A DNA stretch of 64,000 nucleotides from Dysidea avara (Eukaryota; Porifera; Demospongiae; Dictyoceratida; Dysideidae), in assembly GCF_963678975.1 (NCBI RefSeq), contig NC_089285.1, positions 5,814,694 through 5,878,693 of the forward strand, written 5' to 3'. The notes beneath the pieces are model-generated. The model ran no database searches and was not told the origin of the DNA. It worked only from the letters and a program-made list of their open reading frames with translations. The position numbers and the translations under genes were made by a program. Of this stretch, positions 1-10,070 are shown one piece after another; position 1 is the first letter of the stretch, and each line of letters starts with the position of its first letter.

Positions 1-665
1 TTAGTATAACTGTAATAGTAATTGTCTGTGGGTACATGTTGCCCACAGGCCATTAATGCAGGCTTGAAAAGCATATAATACATACACAGTGGTTCATTTA
101 TTTCACAAGAATAAACACAAGCTGTCACAGTTCCATAGATAATATATAAGGTATAATATCTGTGCTGTTTCATACTCACATAATCAATTTCACCAATAGC
201 TGTGAATACCTCTGTACTGCCAGGTAATGCGAGACGCCACTGAGAAATCAGTTGATGAGCAGCCACTGAGTGAGACAACAAGGTAAGAACAGCTAGGAAC
301 ACTGAGTCCATGTACTTCTGATAAAACGGCAGGAGAAAAGAGTTCTTCTATATAAGCTGGTTCTTCTGAAACAATTTTTTCGCCCTTCTTTTCTAGCTGC
401 TACCAGCCTGGCGGAGAACACGACGCTGTTGGCCCTGCCGCGAACTAGTCTTCCACATGTCAGTATCCGGGCTACGTACACAACATTATCCGGAAAAAAT
501 ATTTCGTGAAAATTTTCTAAGTCCAAAGTGTGCCCAAAAAAAAAATTCGCATGCTCCGAGTGGTACTATAACAGGAACCCGCGTAGTTTGGAGCTACTTG
601 GAGCAGTTGAAAAGCCTAAGGGATTTCACCGACAGCGAAAACGAGTTGGAAGAATAGATTACCAT
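1..665. other. No assignable gene
   Basis: No protein family is recognisable here. A minus-strand frame at about 293-526 is open for 77 codons and ends its GC-richer part at a possible GT donor near 400, but it has no ATG (it would start at TTG), so I do not call it a gene. The last 8 bases (658-665) are the left target-site duplication of the element that follows. Confidence 0.4.
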
Positions 666-1084
666 CGAGGGGTCCGTCACGACCCTAGAATCCTGTACGA
701 GATTCTGAATCCCACGAAATTCCAGGCAAGATTCCGGATTCCAACCCAAGATTCCAGATTCCAAGCAAAATTCCGGATTCCAGATATCCAGTTACAGCTA
801 GCTACGGAACTAGCTGTGAAAAGCTCAATAATACTCTAGAAGGCGAGATAAAAGGTTTTCTGAGCGTAAGGATGATCCAGAAAGCTGCTTTTTATCTTGT
901 AACAAGCAAGTAACTATATAGATCTAATGTTTACAAACTTTGTATACAATCAACTCAATTCAAAACAGATTATTAAAATTCAATAATCATAATATAAGCA
1001 CAATGACAATTAGCCACCTCGGCAATTAAAAATACATGATGTGTCATACAATAATGTAAACACGTAGCTATAAATGTTAGCTAC

Positions 1085-1379
1085 CTATAGATTCCACTCC
1101 TTAAATTTGCTGCATTGAACACAGTACCACAATTTTATATCATCACAGTAGTCCACACAAGCAGCATGAAACCATTTATTACATCTATCGCAGCATACCA
1201 TCTTGCAACCATCATCTGGCATTTGACATAGCTATGCAGTGAACTTCAAATACTTCAGTGCTTAAAATCCTAGACTTATACGCTTGCGACGCCGTGCGGA
1301 GGGGAATTCTTTTATCTGGCAAGTTTCTAGAATCTCCTGTAGATGTGATCACAAATGTAGATGTGAATGCTTGGTATTA
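1085..1379 (-). pseudogene. C-terminal exon of element-borne PHD-finger protein
   Basis: Read on the minus strand, about 50 codons are open from 1379 to about 1240 (including GDSRNLPDKRIPLR and EVFEVHC). After a short frame shift at about 1230 the frame continues as CQMPDDGCKMVCCDRC, then NKWFHAACV and LWYCVQC, ending at TAG (1085-1087). The Cys/His spacing (CxxC, WFHxxC, WYCxxC) is that of a PHD zinc finger, a domain that usually reads histone-H3 tails and is found in some transposon proteins. The start of the finger lies at the frame shift, where an extra GCTA-like 4-base insertion is the simplest explanation. The exon is the downstream half of the reading frame that begins at 5743. The two halves join in frame if two bases of target duplication are removed. 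Confidence 0.7.
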
Positions 1380-1746
1380 CACTGTTAAAACAGGGGAGTA
1401 ACAGTAACTAGGGGAGTGAAATATTTTACTCTGCCGGAAAGGCGAGTTTGGACTACTAGGAGAGTAACAGTAACCCGCTAAGGGTAAAGAGAACTCCAAG
1501 TAAGTGAAGGCACCAAACTGAAGAGTTCCCATTACCAGCTAGCTAGTAGCTAAGGTGAACCTAGTGAGCCCGCAGTATGGCTGAGGCCACATATGAATGA
1601 GCCACATGCAGGTTATAGCTGTCTCACTATGTTATTTTCTCCATTAACTAACCAGAGTCAATTCTAGCTACTAAATGTAAAAAAGGAAAGTAATTATTTA
1701 GGCTTCCTTTTCAATGGCAGCCATTTACTCATGTTTTATTTTACAG

Positions 1747-1843
1747 GCTAACCAACATAGTGAAGGAAACAGAGAGTACGAAAACACATGGATGTCTCAA
1801 TGAACAGGAGGACGAATTGTTACTCAAGAATATTTTGAAATAC
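1747..1843 (+). CDS. Possible internal exon inside nested element
   Basis: A 97-base stretch is bounded by a TTTTACAG acceptor and a GTATGT donor and reads without a stop in one frame (HGCLNEQEDELLLKN near its end). It is rich in Glu/Lys/Leu and has no recognisable domain. A second stretch at about 4693-4741 repeats the HGCLN start and ends at GTAAGT. A third at about 4795-4844 (VPQEISEQIDKQNDELQ) lies between AG and GT. They could be consecutive exons of a small coiled-coil protein. Function unknown, and the call rests only on splice-like boundaries. Confidence 0.25.
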
Positions 1844-2313
1844 GTATGTATAATTATTAAATACCATTTCTATTACAAGCGCATTATTTAGAGTGAAGAG
1901 TATTACCATAGAAACGGCTTCTTTAACAACAGAGCCGTGTTGAGTAGTTGAAAGCGGTTTGCTTCTCTGAGGAATTGTAGTGCTTAAAAGGTGATAATAA
2001 ATTATTTGCTTGCTCGTGAATAATTACTGGACGTTCACTAGAGTCTATCTCGTTCATTGTTTCTTCAGGTACGTTTGAGCTCATATCTGAGTCTAGTCTG
2101 GCGCCGCCCGCCCCTTCGCATAAAGTAAGGGTCTGGTGAAATACAAATACCTAATCATTTCAAAAGGAATTCAATTAGACAGCGTACGTATTGCTTGTTA
2201 CGTCAGAAAAGCATCGTGTTGCCAAGGCGATTTCTGTGTGAACGTCATTGGCATGCACTAATTGGCTAGCGCCAAATCTGAGCGCTAGAAATGATTTAGT
2301 ATCTGTATTTCAC

Positions 2314-3251
2314 CATAGATACTAAATACATAATGGATTGGAAACGCAATACATTTTACGGTTACGGGCTCGATACGGTCACGTGATGACATTTACGGGG
2401 CACAGCAGCATTTTCAATAGGCACAATACATTTTTGTCGAATTCGCCCAGAGTTTTCTCGAAAACAGGTGTCTTTTTTAATTCGTTCATCCTTTTTTTAG
2501 CACTCTCGAAGGTATGAACTTTTCTTTAGTATAGCATGTATCGCTAGACTTGTTTTCACAAAGCCAGGAAAACCCCCACAGCCACTACCGTCATGTAGCC
2601 ATTCTTTCGCTTCGCTTACGGAAAGTAACTGCTGTACAGTGCTAAAAATAATTATTTTGTATTCATTACGATGTGGCGAAACTGTTCAGCACTTCTAAAA
2701 CTTCGTATGTAATACGCCCTATGCACTAAAACCCCCACACTAGTTTTTGAACACAAATTTCGCGTTCCTTTCTTCACACCTTCGGTTGTACGAAACGACT
2801 AACCTTCAGTCACAAACCAATAAATAGCTGAATCCTTTAGCAATGATTTAACACTTTATAAAACCTGTAATAGTAGTCTCAGTGTTAAGAACAACTGCAG
2901 TTTGTACACTTGGTAACGTTGCCATAAATCACGTGACCGTATCGAGCCCGTAACCGTAAAATGTATTGCGTTTCCAATCCATCCGTGTTTTTCAGGTTTC
3001 TGGCGAAAATCAAAGCATTAACGTGATCAAACACGTGATCCGTGCTTCGAACTGGCAAGGCTTACATATCTTGCAGCATACTAGCAATACTTGAACGTGT
3101 ACAATGATCGGCAAAAGGTGCGAGTATTCACTTTAAATACCTTGCACGTTCGAGATATTTGAATTACAGATCACGTGTTTGATCACGTTTATGATTATGC
3201 TTTGATTTTCGCAAGAAACCTGAAAAACACGGTATGTATTTAGTATCTATG
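2314..3251. mobile_element. CATAGATA-type element with 7-bp TSD ATTTCAC
   Basis: The element starts CATAGATACTAAATACATA and ends with the inverted copy. It is flanked by ATTTCAC at 2307-2313 and 3252-3258. The inverted arms continue inward for about 55 bp (GGATTGGAAACGC and onward, to about 2385; partner about 2928-2982). The right arm is split by a 250-bp hairpin at 2983-3232. No coding sequence is seen. The same terminal words and the same 7-bp duplication size recur in the element at 3473-4304. Confidence 0.8.
2983..3232. repeat. 250-bp hairpin inserted in the right arm of the CATAGATA element
   Basis: The arms are about 2983-3045 and 3170-3232. They begin CCGTGTTTTTCAGGTTTC and end with the inverse, and include GATCAAACACGTGATC. 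The flanks CCAATCCAT and TATGTATTT join exactly into the inverse of the left arm of the host element, so the insertion added no target duplication. Confidence 0.7.
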
Positions 3252-3472
3252 ATTTCACCAGACCCTTACTTTTTGCGAAGGGGCGGGCGGCGCCAGACTA
3301 ATCTGAGTCGTCTCGTGTGACACACCGGTTTATTAAACTGGCTCCAACAGAAGTCACCACTGCTCGTGAGGGTTTAGGCGCCTTATTGTGATACGGCAGA
3401 AATAGTTCAAGACTCAGGGAAAGAGAATAAAATTCGGCCCGCGGCGGACTCAGTCGTATCACTGACTGGTAC

Positions 3473-4304
3473 CATAGATAATGTATGCGTTCCTACTGGA
3501 TTGGAAACGCCCGTATTATTTACGTAGTGACGTCATAGGCCATCCTCGTTTCGCTGCGCGTAAACTTTATGGTCTCGACAGGTGGAAGATTTCGCTGTTC
3601 TTGTAACCAGCAAATTAGTGTTTGTTGTTTACAGCTGGGTTAGTTATCACCTACACTAATTGGAGGCTGGACTGGGTAGGGACGCTGGAGGGCAGTAAAC
3701 AATAGCGTAAGAAAATTCAGGTTCAAAGGTGAAATATGGTGTTTCAAAACGGTTGTGCAAATTTCCTGAAGAAACAGAAAGTGTAGCATTGTTTCTTTGC
3801 TGCTGTTTACACCACTTGTAGCAGGTAGAGTGTAGTAGGCTAGCTAGATATTCACTGCTTCACTGTATATTTCCACTGCCTCGATAAAACTTCAGAAAAC
3901 AAGCACTACTTTGTGCTATTGTTTAGCTCAAGCTGAGCAGTGCTGAAGCATAAAATTTATTTCAATGTATCACACATTTCTTTGGTTGTGTAAATGCGGT
4001 GACGAGAAGTTGGCTAATAGTACTGCTGTTGAATTATTAGCTGGTGCGTACCTGCCATTGTCACCTGTCGCAAACAATATTTCTCCCAGTGCCCGCAGAC
4101 ACGCTGTGTTCTTGTTCAGTACACAACGCAACACAATAAACAATGTAAAAGGAATGTCCACGCCTTCAAACCGGCCTTCAAATAAGCAAGAGAAAGCCAA
4201 ACAGCCACTCAACAAATTTCCCAATGTTTGGCGCACCGTAACTAGGATAGGAAAATAATTTAACTGGCGTTTCCAATCCAGTAGGAACGCATACATTATC
4301 TATG
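3473..4304. mobile_element. CATAGATA-type element with 7-bp TSD CTGGTAC
   Basis: A perfect TIR of about 39 bp starts CATAGATAATGTATGCG and includes TGGATTGGAAACGCC. CTGGTAC lies directly on both sides (3466-3472 and 4305-4311). The length is 832 bp. Open frames on both strands (about 3965-4296) overlap each other and match nothing recognisable. Same family as 2314-3251 by termini and duplication length. Confidence 0.8.
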
Positions 4305-5437
4305 CTGGTACGTACAGTATTCAGCCCATCCATGCTCACCGCTAGCTACTAGTAGTCAGTGTGTAAGAAGTTGAAGACTTGAGGGAGGAGAGGAAAGCCA
4401 CCTAGCTTAAACATGGCGTACATATCATGTCCGTCTGCCTTCAGTTGACGTTAGCAGCCGGACACAATGATATTGCCTGGTAAGGTCAGTAGCCCGTATC
4501 ATTGTCTTTTTACATAATTACATGCAGATTCACTGGAATTAACTAGTAAGATGTATGTACCGTCTGCAGTTAACAAGAATCTTTGATACAATGTACATTG
4601 TGTGTCTTCAACTTCATCAACTTTCCAAGTTATTCTTGACCTGTAAGGAGATCATGTTTATAGTTATGTAAGCACATATTTACTTCTTTAGCATGGATGT
4701 CTCAATGTCACTGAGAACATAGAATTTTTACAACATCCAGTAAGTGTGTTAACATACAGTGACTGTGCATCAATTTGTAAACATATATTACAGGTGCCAC
4801 AAGAAATCAGTGAACAAATAGACAAACAAAATGATGAACTCCAGGTAGCAAAAAAGTGTTGTTTTGCATGATAGCAACTGTTTGCCTTTTAGCTTACACT
4901 ACCAATGCTGCTGGTCTGGAAGAATTGTTTTTACAAGTTTGTTGGCAACTGTGTGTGACGTACCTTCAGCCATAAAGGTAACAAGTATATGATTGTTGAA
5001 TATTTCTTATATACTGCTATTTACTACAGCTGATAACATGTCATGTGGCAGGAAGTAACTCCAGTGAAGTGGCAGTGAAGCATCGTTTGCTGATGAAGCC
5101 TTGCTACTAATCTCTTTTTTTTCAGAGACTTTCCAATATTATAAAGCTGGATATTGTAAATATTTTGTTACAGTTTTGCTGTATGTCTTTAACATCATTT
5201 GAAATTTTATACGGAGTTATTTGCAGAATTTCGTGGAGTAAAGGAAACGCCTTGCATGCTTATGTGAACTCTCCTAGAGTAACTAGAACTCCCTACAATA
5301 GATTTTTCAAAGGGTTCCTGTTACTCCTTAGTGGGGTGTTAGTTACTCTCCACAAAAATATAGGGGTGTTAAATCCTCCCTACACTGGGAACTCCCCTAG
5401 GGGAGTAACAGTTACTCCTTATTTTTAACAGTGTATA

Positions 5438-5743
5438 ATTCTTCAAGATCAAAACTTTGTGACCTGGAGGAAATTCAAACGAGGACCCAGAACTAGTAGG
5501 TAAGAACTTGCTGTGCATGCTAGGATCATGTGAAAATTGTTTCTCTACAAATGTTTCCATTGTTTTAACAGAATCTGCATGCATCCATGTAAGCAATAGA
5601 TTCTTCCGTGTCAAATCCTGATGCAAGAAAACATTTCTGTACATATCCTGGTAACCTTTCTTTCATCAATGATAACAACTCTGGTGAAGAAACATCCGGC
5701 GAGGCAAAATTCGAGGCAAAATCAGAATCACTACGAACAAAAA
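5438..5743 (-). pseudogene. N-terminal exon of element-borne PHD-finger protein
   Basis: The minus-strand exon starts after a TTTTTTTATTTAG acceptor at 5743. It reads VRSDSDFASNFASPDV, ELLSLMKERLPGYVQKCFL and ASGFDTEESIAYMDA. A frame shift at about 5575 (a duplicated TGCA) follows, then ETFVEKQFSHDPSMHSKF and FEFPPGHKVLIL. It ends where the nested element is inserted. The PPGHK motif near the end of a helical module resembles uncharacterised transposon-associated proteins of fish and cnidarians; this is recollection, not a search. GC-rich sequence upstream (about 5800-6060) could hold the promoter and a non-coding first exon. Confidence 0.55.
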
Positions 5744-6402
5744 CTAAATAAAAAAAGCCATCACAAATAAATTTTTAAAATGCATACCGTCACTGCATGG
5801 CCACTGAGCTGGCGAGGGGCGAGGCTCTGGGTTAGCTATCGCACTATTGCTCGCTGCTCACTAGGCTACTGGTATCTCGAGTTAGACACAGCTACGCAAT
5901 CAACCACGTCACCTCGCACGTCGCGGACCACGTTCTATCTCTCTTGAATCCGTAAAAAGTCAGCTCAAACACTTTGAAGTAACGTTCAAAGTTATAGATT
6001 CAAAGAACAACAGGCCCAGATACAGAACGTAGGCGCGCGCTATTAAAATATCCGGAAGTCTCCTGAAATAAACGGACTTCTATCGAGCCAAAGATTCCAG
6101 ATTCCAAGGCAAGATTCCTGATTCCGTGTGGGATTCCGAGGGATTCCAAACGAGTTGTACGGGATTCCAGCTCGTGACGGACCCCTCGATTACCATAGAT
6201 TATATATTCCTATGAGATTACTATCACAAGTGAGTAATTATCAAGTCTTCTATGATCAATACAAAATTAAAGAAGATTTGTATGAATGGAACAAATAACC
6301 TATCTCTTGCAGATTTGTATAGGTAATCACACACATTTGAGTGCAATTTTGGCTGTTACGAGTACAATTATTCCATAATTGCATGAAAATGTGTGATTGC
6401 TT

Positions 6403-6782
6403 ACTAATCACATAGTGACCACCCTTCATGGTTTGTAGTACACATCTATCCAGTTCTATGTGGCCATTAACTTCTACCAGGTGATTGCATCATCCTTCTT
6501 TGTATTACATCATTTGTTGTTGCACTTAAAAGGCTTCACGTGTCAGCAATTCTGATTGGCTAATCAAAATGTCTACATTTGTTGCATTTAAAAGGCTTCT
6601 ATTGTCAGCTTCTTTGATTGGCTATTCATTATATCACTTTCTTGTTGCACTTAAAAGGCTTCTGTGATTCTGCTATTTTATTGGCTACTTTACAGTGCAA
6701 TTACAGAAACAAGGCCTTGTGATTTGGGATTAATTGCACTCCTACTATTGAGACTAATGTATGGCAAATTAAATCACTATGT
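6403..6782. repeat. Inverted-repeat element with internal 3x tandem repeat
   Basis: The ends AATCACATAGTGA (6403 on) and its inverse (to 6782) frame the block. Inside, about 6513-6700 holds three divergent copies of a 65-70-bp unit containing TTAAAAGGCTTC, then TGTCAGC and TGATTGGCTA. Each unit carries an inverted CCAAT box. No coding sequence. Confidence 0.5.
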
Positions 6783-6848
6783 GATTATTAACGTAAAAAT
6801 TGGCATCTTCAAAATAATTTGCTAACTACTGGACTAACTCCCACTTGA

Positions 6849-7796
6849 ACAGTGACAGTAAATTCTGTTGCCTTCTTGGGATGGAAATCAATTGAAATAA
6901 TTATCTTCTGATCACAAGATGACGAGCTCTAACTCCCGGAAATGACGACACAATACTGCACTTCAACCTCTGTGAGCAAACCTTCACCCAAAAGTATTGG
7001 TAGTTTGATTGGTGAAGCATGATTTCCGCCATTGCATCATTTAGACAGGATTGTGGGATCCAAAAACAGATTTTCATACATGAAGGCCAAACGAATGATA
7101 ACCAAAACTTCCTCACCTCACAGTAGTCACCCGTCAAGAAAGAAGTCACGTACCAAGTTTGACTAATTTCTGAGGTTAACTATCTGGGTGAGCCCGGCAT
7201 TGGGCAAAAATCATTGAAATAGCATCTTGTTTTCATCACTTGCTCTCTTAATAACTCTCTCTCTCTCAGTTTATTTTTGCAATTTCTAACAACAGTGCTA
7301 GTTATGGATCTTAAAGTGTTTTATGTCAAGAATTATGGTTTAAGTTGTTGAGAGAGCAAGTGATGAGAAAAAGATGCCATTTTGGGTGATTTTAGCCCAA
7401 TAACAGGCTCACCCAGATAGTTAACAACCTCAGAAATTAGTCATACTTGGTACGTGACTTCTTTGCTGATGGGTGACTACTGTGAGGTGAGGAAGTTTTG
7501 GCTATCATTCATTTGGTCTTCACGGACAAAAACCCGTTTTGGACCCCAAAATCCTGTCTAAATGATGCAGCAATCTTTTTTATTATTAAGGTTTTGCAGC
7601 ACAAGTGCGAAGATCTGTAGGACACCTGGTCCTACAATCAAACCACCAATAATTTTTGGTAAAGGTTTGCTCACGGTTGAAGGCTGAAATGCAGTATCGT
7701 GATAAAAGATTGTCATTTCCGGGAGTTAGAGCTCATAATCTTGTGATTTGCAGATATTTCAATCAATTTCCTCGCCAAGAAGGCAACTGCCACTGC
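6849..7796. mobile_element. Near-perfect ~950-bp fold-back palindrome
   Basis: Left arm 6849-7260 and right arm about 7335-7796 are inverted copies of each other across most of their length. Matching words include GTTGCCTTCTTGG, CTAACTCCCGGAAATGAC, TCACCTCACAGTAGTCACCC and GTTAACTATCTGGGTGAGCC, and they flank a loop of roughly 75 bp. The arms differ by scattered substitutions and some indels. No transposase frame is seen. The open frame at 6901-7149 on the minus strand lies within one arm and looks incidental. Confidence 0.75.
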
Positions 7797-7806
7797 AGCT
7801 GTATTT

Positions 7807-8214
7807 AGGGGTGCAGTAATTATGCCAAAATAATTTTTAGCATAATGCCAGAATCATTATGCTAGCATTTTGAAAGAATTATTAAACATTTCATGAATGA
7901 ATGATCGATATACTCTAATACAACACTCACCAGATCGAGATGTATACTCTAATAGAACATTTACCTATATATATTCTAATAAATCAATCAATCCTATTTT
8001 TTGCATGTTACTCTATTAGAACAATGAAATATTTTGTTTATGTGCAATAATTTACCATAGAATTTTAAATACACAGTCAATTCTACATTCCTATTTCAAT
8101 TTATTGGAATAATTTTGAGAATAATGCATAAATTTTGGAGCATAATGCAAGCTTTTTCCAGGAAATTCTGAATAGGATAATGCAAAGAATCATGAGCATA
8201 ATTACCTTAGCCCT
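7807..8214. mobile_element. MITE with ~9-bp TSD AGCTGTATT
   Basis: The ends AGGGGTGCAGTAATTATGC and the inverse AGGGCTAAGGTAATTATGC lie between AGCTGTATTT (7797-7806) and AGCTGTATTC (8215-8224). The interior is very AT-rich, with scattered CATAATGC words. It abuts the fold-back at 6849-7796. Confidence 0.6.
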
Positions 8215-8286
8215 AGCTGTATTCAAGTAAGAGTTAGTCCAACATGTAACAGTAGTTAGTGACTTATTTTGAAAATGTCTTTTTTT

Positions 8287-8580
8287 TTACACTATTAACC
8301 CTAAATACACCAACAGATGAGTGGTAGCTTGTTTTAATGCTTTTAAAATGTGCCTGGAAAATACCTTACCCAGCTTATAAATTACTGTAGCTTTGTTTGC
8401 TACTGCACAACTTAGAGTATCTGTAGTGTTAACTACGATAATCACTAACATTGGCTGTGTGAACTCCTTCAAGGCCTCTGAGTCATTAGTTAATCCAATA
8501 ATATCCTTTAGTAACCATACCATTACTTCTGTCATGACCTTCTCATCAACTGCTTTAGCACCAATATTGGCACATATTTA
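8287..8580 (-). CDS. Possible exon of unknown protein
   Basis: The minus strand is open for about 95 codons, from about 8580 to TAA at 8297. It looks protein-like and helical (VDEKVMTEVMVWLLKDI, SEALKEFTQPMLVIIV, SCAVANKATVIYKLGKVF). I recognise no family. The opposite strand is also partly open. Repeats on both sides make a transposon remnant possible. Confidence 0.25.
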
Positions 8581-8868
8581 ATATTCAATTTCCATCCTGA
8601 TGATAAGTAGGCTATAAAAATAGCTTGCATTTGTATGGCTTACTTAGTGGTAGGTCATTAACAAAATGTGACCAGATCTGTGAAAACCCAGTATAATGGT
8701 GGATTTTTGAATTTGTTAATAATACTGAATATTTACAATCTATGTAGCCAAATGTGTGCTCTGGTAAAGTTTCAGCCTCATATGCCAACAACTTCGTTAA
8801 CAGCCCTACAAAGTAGCAACAACGAAAAGATTGATTTAAGTATATATAGACAAGTACACTTAAAAAAT

Positions 8869-9410
8869 TGGAATTTCAACTAGAGTAGGGACCATAACAC
8901 ATCGATAAAAAGTACTGAAACAAGCTGGAGTAGTGCATGAATCAGCTCTATGAACATTTTATGTAGGTGATTTTCACATTTCATGTAGGTGAGTGGGTGA
9001 ATGACCATTAGCATGAAAGTTATCCACATAAAGAGAGTTAAATCTTAGTGGTGAAGTTGAAATGTTTCTAAAAGTCTCCTTAACAGTATTGGCTTACAAT
9101 GAAGGCAGTCTATAAAACACAATAGAAATGCTCTCTTGTAAAACTAAAGATTCATTCATTCACAAAAAAACACTGCTAAAGTTACCTCATATGATGCATC
9201 ACTAACTGTCTGGTTGGCTAAAGTGTTGTTTGTCATTTTAAAAATCATTTTAATCACAGTAAAACAATAAGAAGTGTTGTATCCCTACTGTGTATTTCCG
9301 TTGTGGTATCTTGAGCACTGTAGGGATATAACACTTCTTATTGTTTTACTGTGATTTAATATCATGCACTACTCCGATGTGTTATGGTCCCTACTCTAGT
9401 TGAAAATTCC
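8869..9410. mobile_element. Palindromic MITE family P1, copy interrupted
   Basis: The left end matches P1 termini (CAACTAGAGTAGGGACCATA, then AAAAAGTACTGAAACAAG). The right half, from about 9254, matches the P1 arm (CACAGTAAAACAATAAGAAG, CTACTCTAGTTGAAAATTCC). About 300 bp of other sequence lies between. The right arm lacks the segment holding the AAAAAGTA core. Compare complete copies at 24870 and 33977. Confidence 0.6.
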
Positions 9411-9473
9411 AAAAAAAATTGTATACTTGTTTGTTAATTTTTTTTGTAAAATAAAATTATTATGACTGGTGAA

Positions 9474-10070
9474 CCCATACGCATCAAAAGAAAGAAATGG
9501 CACAGTGCTCCAGCTATCAATTATCATCTGAAAAGCGAAGTATATCCATTACGCTTCATTGTCAGCTATGTTATACAGCATTACGAATCAAGAACTGTTT
9601 GAAAAGCATCTCTGCAATCAAAATAGCTACTATGAAAGATATGGACAATTTCCAAAGCCATCATGTGCTACCGCCAAATCAACACTTTTTGTTGTCAACA
9701 AAGATGAATGGGAGACAAAGGAGGACACTGGTAAATCCTTGAAGAATGCATTGTACATACTGCAGTAGGCTAAAAAGCACTTCTCGGGCCATAGCAATGT
9801 TGAACAGTGAAAAAATCAAGCCCGTAGCCTTGGCCGTTATCGAGTTATGCTTGTCCGAAGGCATCAGTCAGTCAGTCAGTCACTAGAAAATTCCGTTTAA
9901 TAATTTTCTTTTTAAATTCCGTAGCAACTTGTTTAAAGTGTTTTGGGTCGATCTGATGGCTTGGTTTTACCTAGCCAATACTACTTCATCATCATCAGGG
10001 AAAAGTGAGGTTCGTTTTTGGGTGATGTGTTTCATGGGCCATGCCTACAACTTTGTGGTCCCTACTGATA
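9474..10070 (+). repeat. Long dispersed repeat S1 with (CAGT)n near one end
   Basis: The S1 repeat recurs in both orientations. Recurring landmarks are TTATCATCTGAAAA, CATTGTCAGCTATGTT, AAATCAAGCCCGTAGCC, TTATGCTTGTCCGAAGGC and CAGTCAGTCAGTCAGTCA. Fragments of an open frame recur across copies (KDEWETKEDTGKSLKNALY), suggesting an old coding segment. Other copies lie at 25195-25990, 51480-51790, 61645-62760 (reversed and split), 60190-60475 (reversed) and 63130-63800. The microsatellite tract suggests a retroposon, but the origin is unknown. Confidence 0.6.

Larger units (their letters stand above)
2094..3300. mobile_element. TIR element with 9-bp TSD ATCTGAGTC
   Basis: Terminal inverted repeats of about 49 bp (2094-2142 and 3252-3300) start TAGTCTGGCGCCGCCCG, are strikingly GC-rich, and differ at only about one base. 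Direct copies of ATCTGAGTC flank the element (2085-2093 and 3301-3309). A 9-bp duplication with long TIRs is the pattern of Mutator-like elements. No coding sequence is visible, so it is non-autonomous. A further element (2314-3251) is inserted near its right TIR. Confidence 0.8.
1380..5437. mobile_element. Nested element with ACACTGTTAAAA inverted ends
   Basis: The left end (1380 onward) and the inverted right end (up to 5437) both begin ACACTGTTAAAA and continue with AGGAGTAAC/GGGGAGTAAC words. The ends extend inward as GTAACAGTTACT-like sequence (1380-1540 and 5240-5437). It interrupts the coding sequence of the PHD-finger element. The flanking bases suit a 2-bp target duplication, one base of which has changed. 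It contains two further insertions (2094-3300 and 3473-4304). Possible plus-strand exon pieces occur inside: 1747-1843, about 4693-4741 and about 4795-4844. The first two both contain CATGGATGTCTCAATG. I cannot assign a family. Confidence 0.6.
666..6188 (-). mobile_element. TIR DNA element with 8-bp TSD carrying a PHD-finger gene
   Basis: The left end reads CGAGGGGTCCGTCACGA and the right end is its inverted copy. Both are flanked directly by ATTACCAT (658-665 and 6189-6196), an 8-bp target-site duplication. Inside both ends lie many GATTCC/GGAATC words (about 700-790 and 6080-6170), like subterminal transposase-binding repeats. A 4.06-kb element (1380-5437) is inserted in its middle, so the original element was only about 1.46 kb. 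What remains encodes one small minus-strand protein with a C-terminal PHD finger and no visible transposase, so it was probably mobilised in trans. An 8-bp duplication is typical of hAT and P-type transposons, but the superfamily cannot be fixed from the ends alone. Confidence 0.8.

Noticed and set aside
293..526. Minus-strand 77-codon ORF as a first exon
   Set aside because: No ATG (starts at TTG), no recognised domain and no partner exon.
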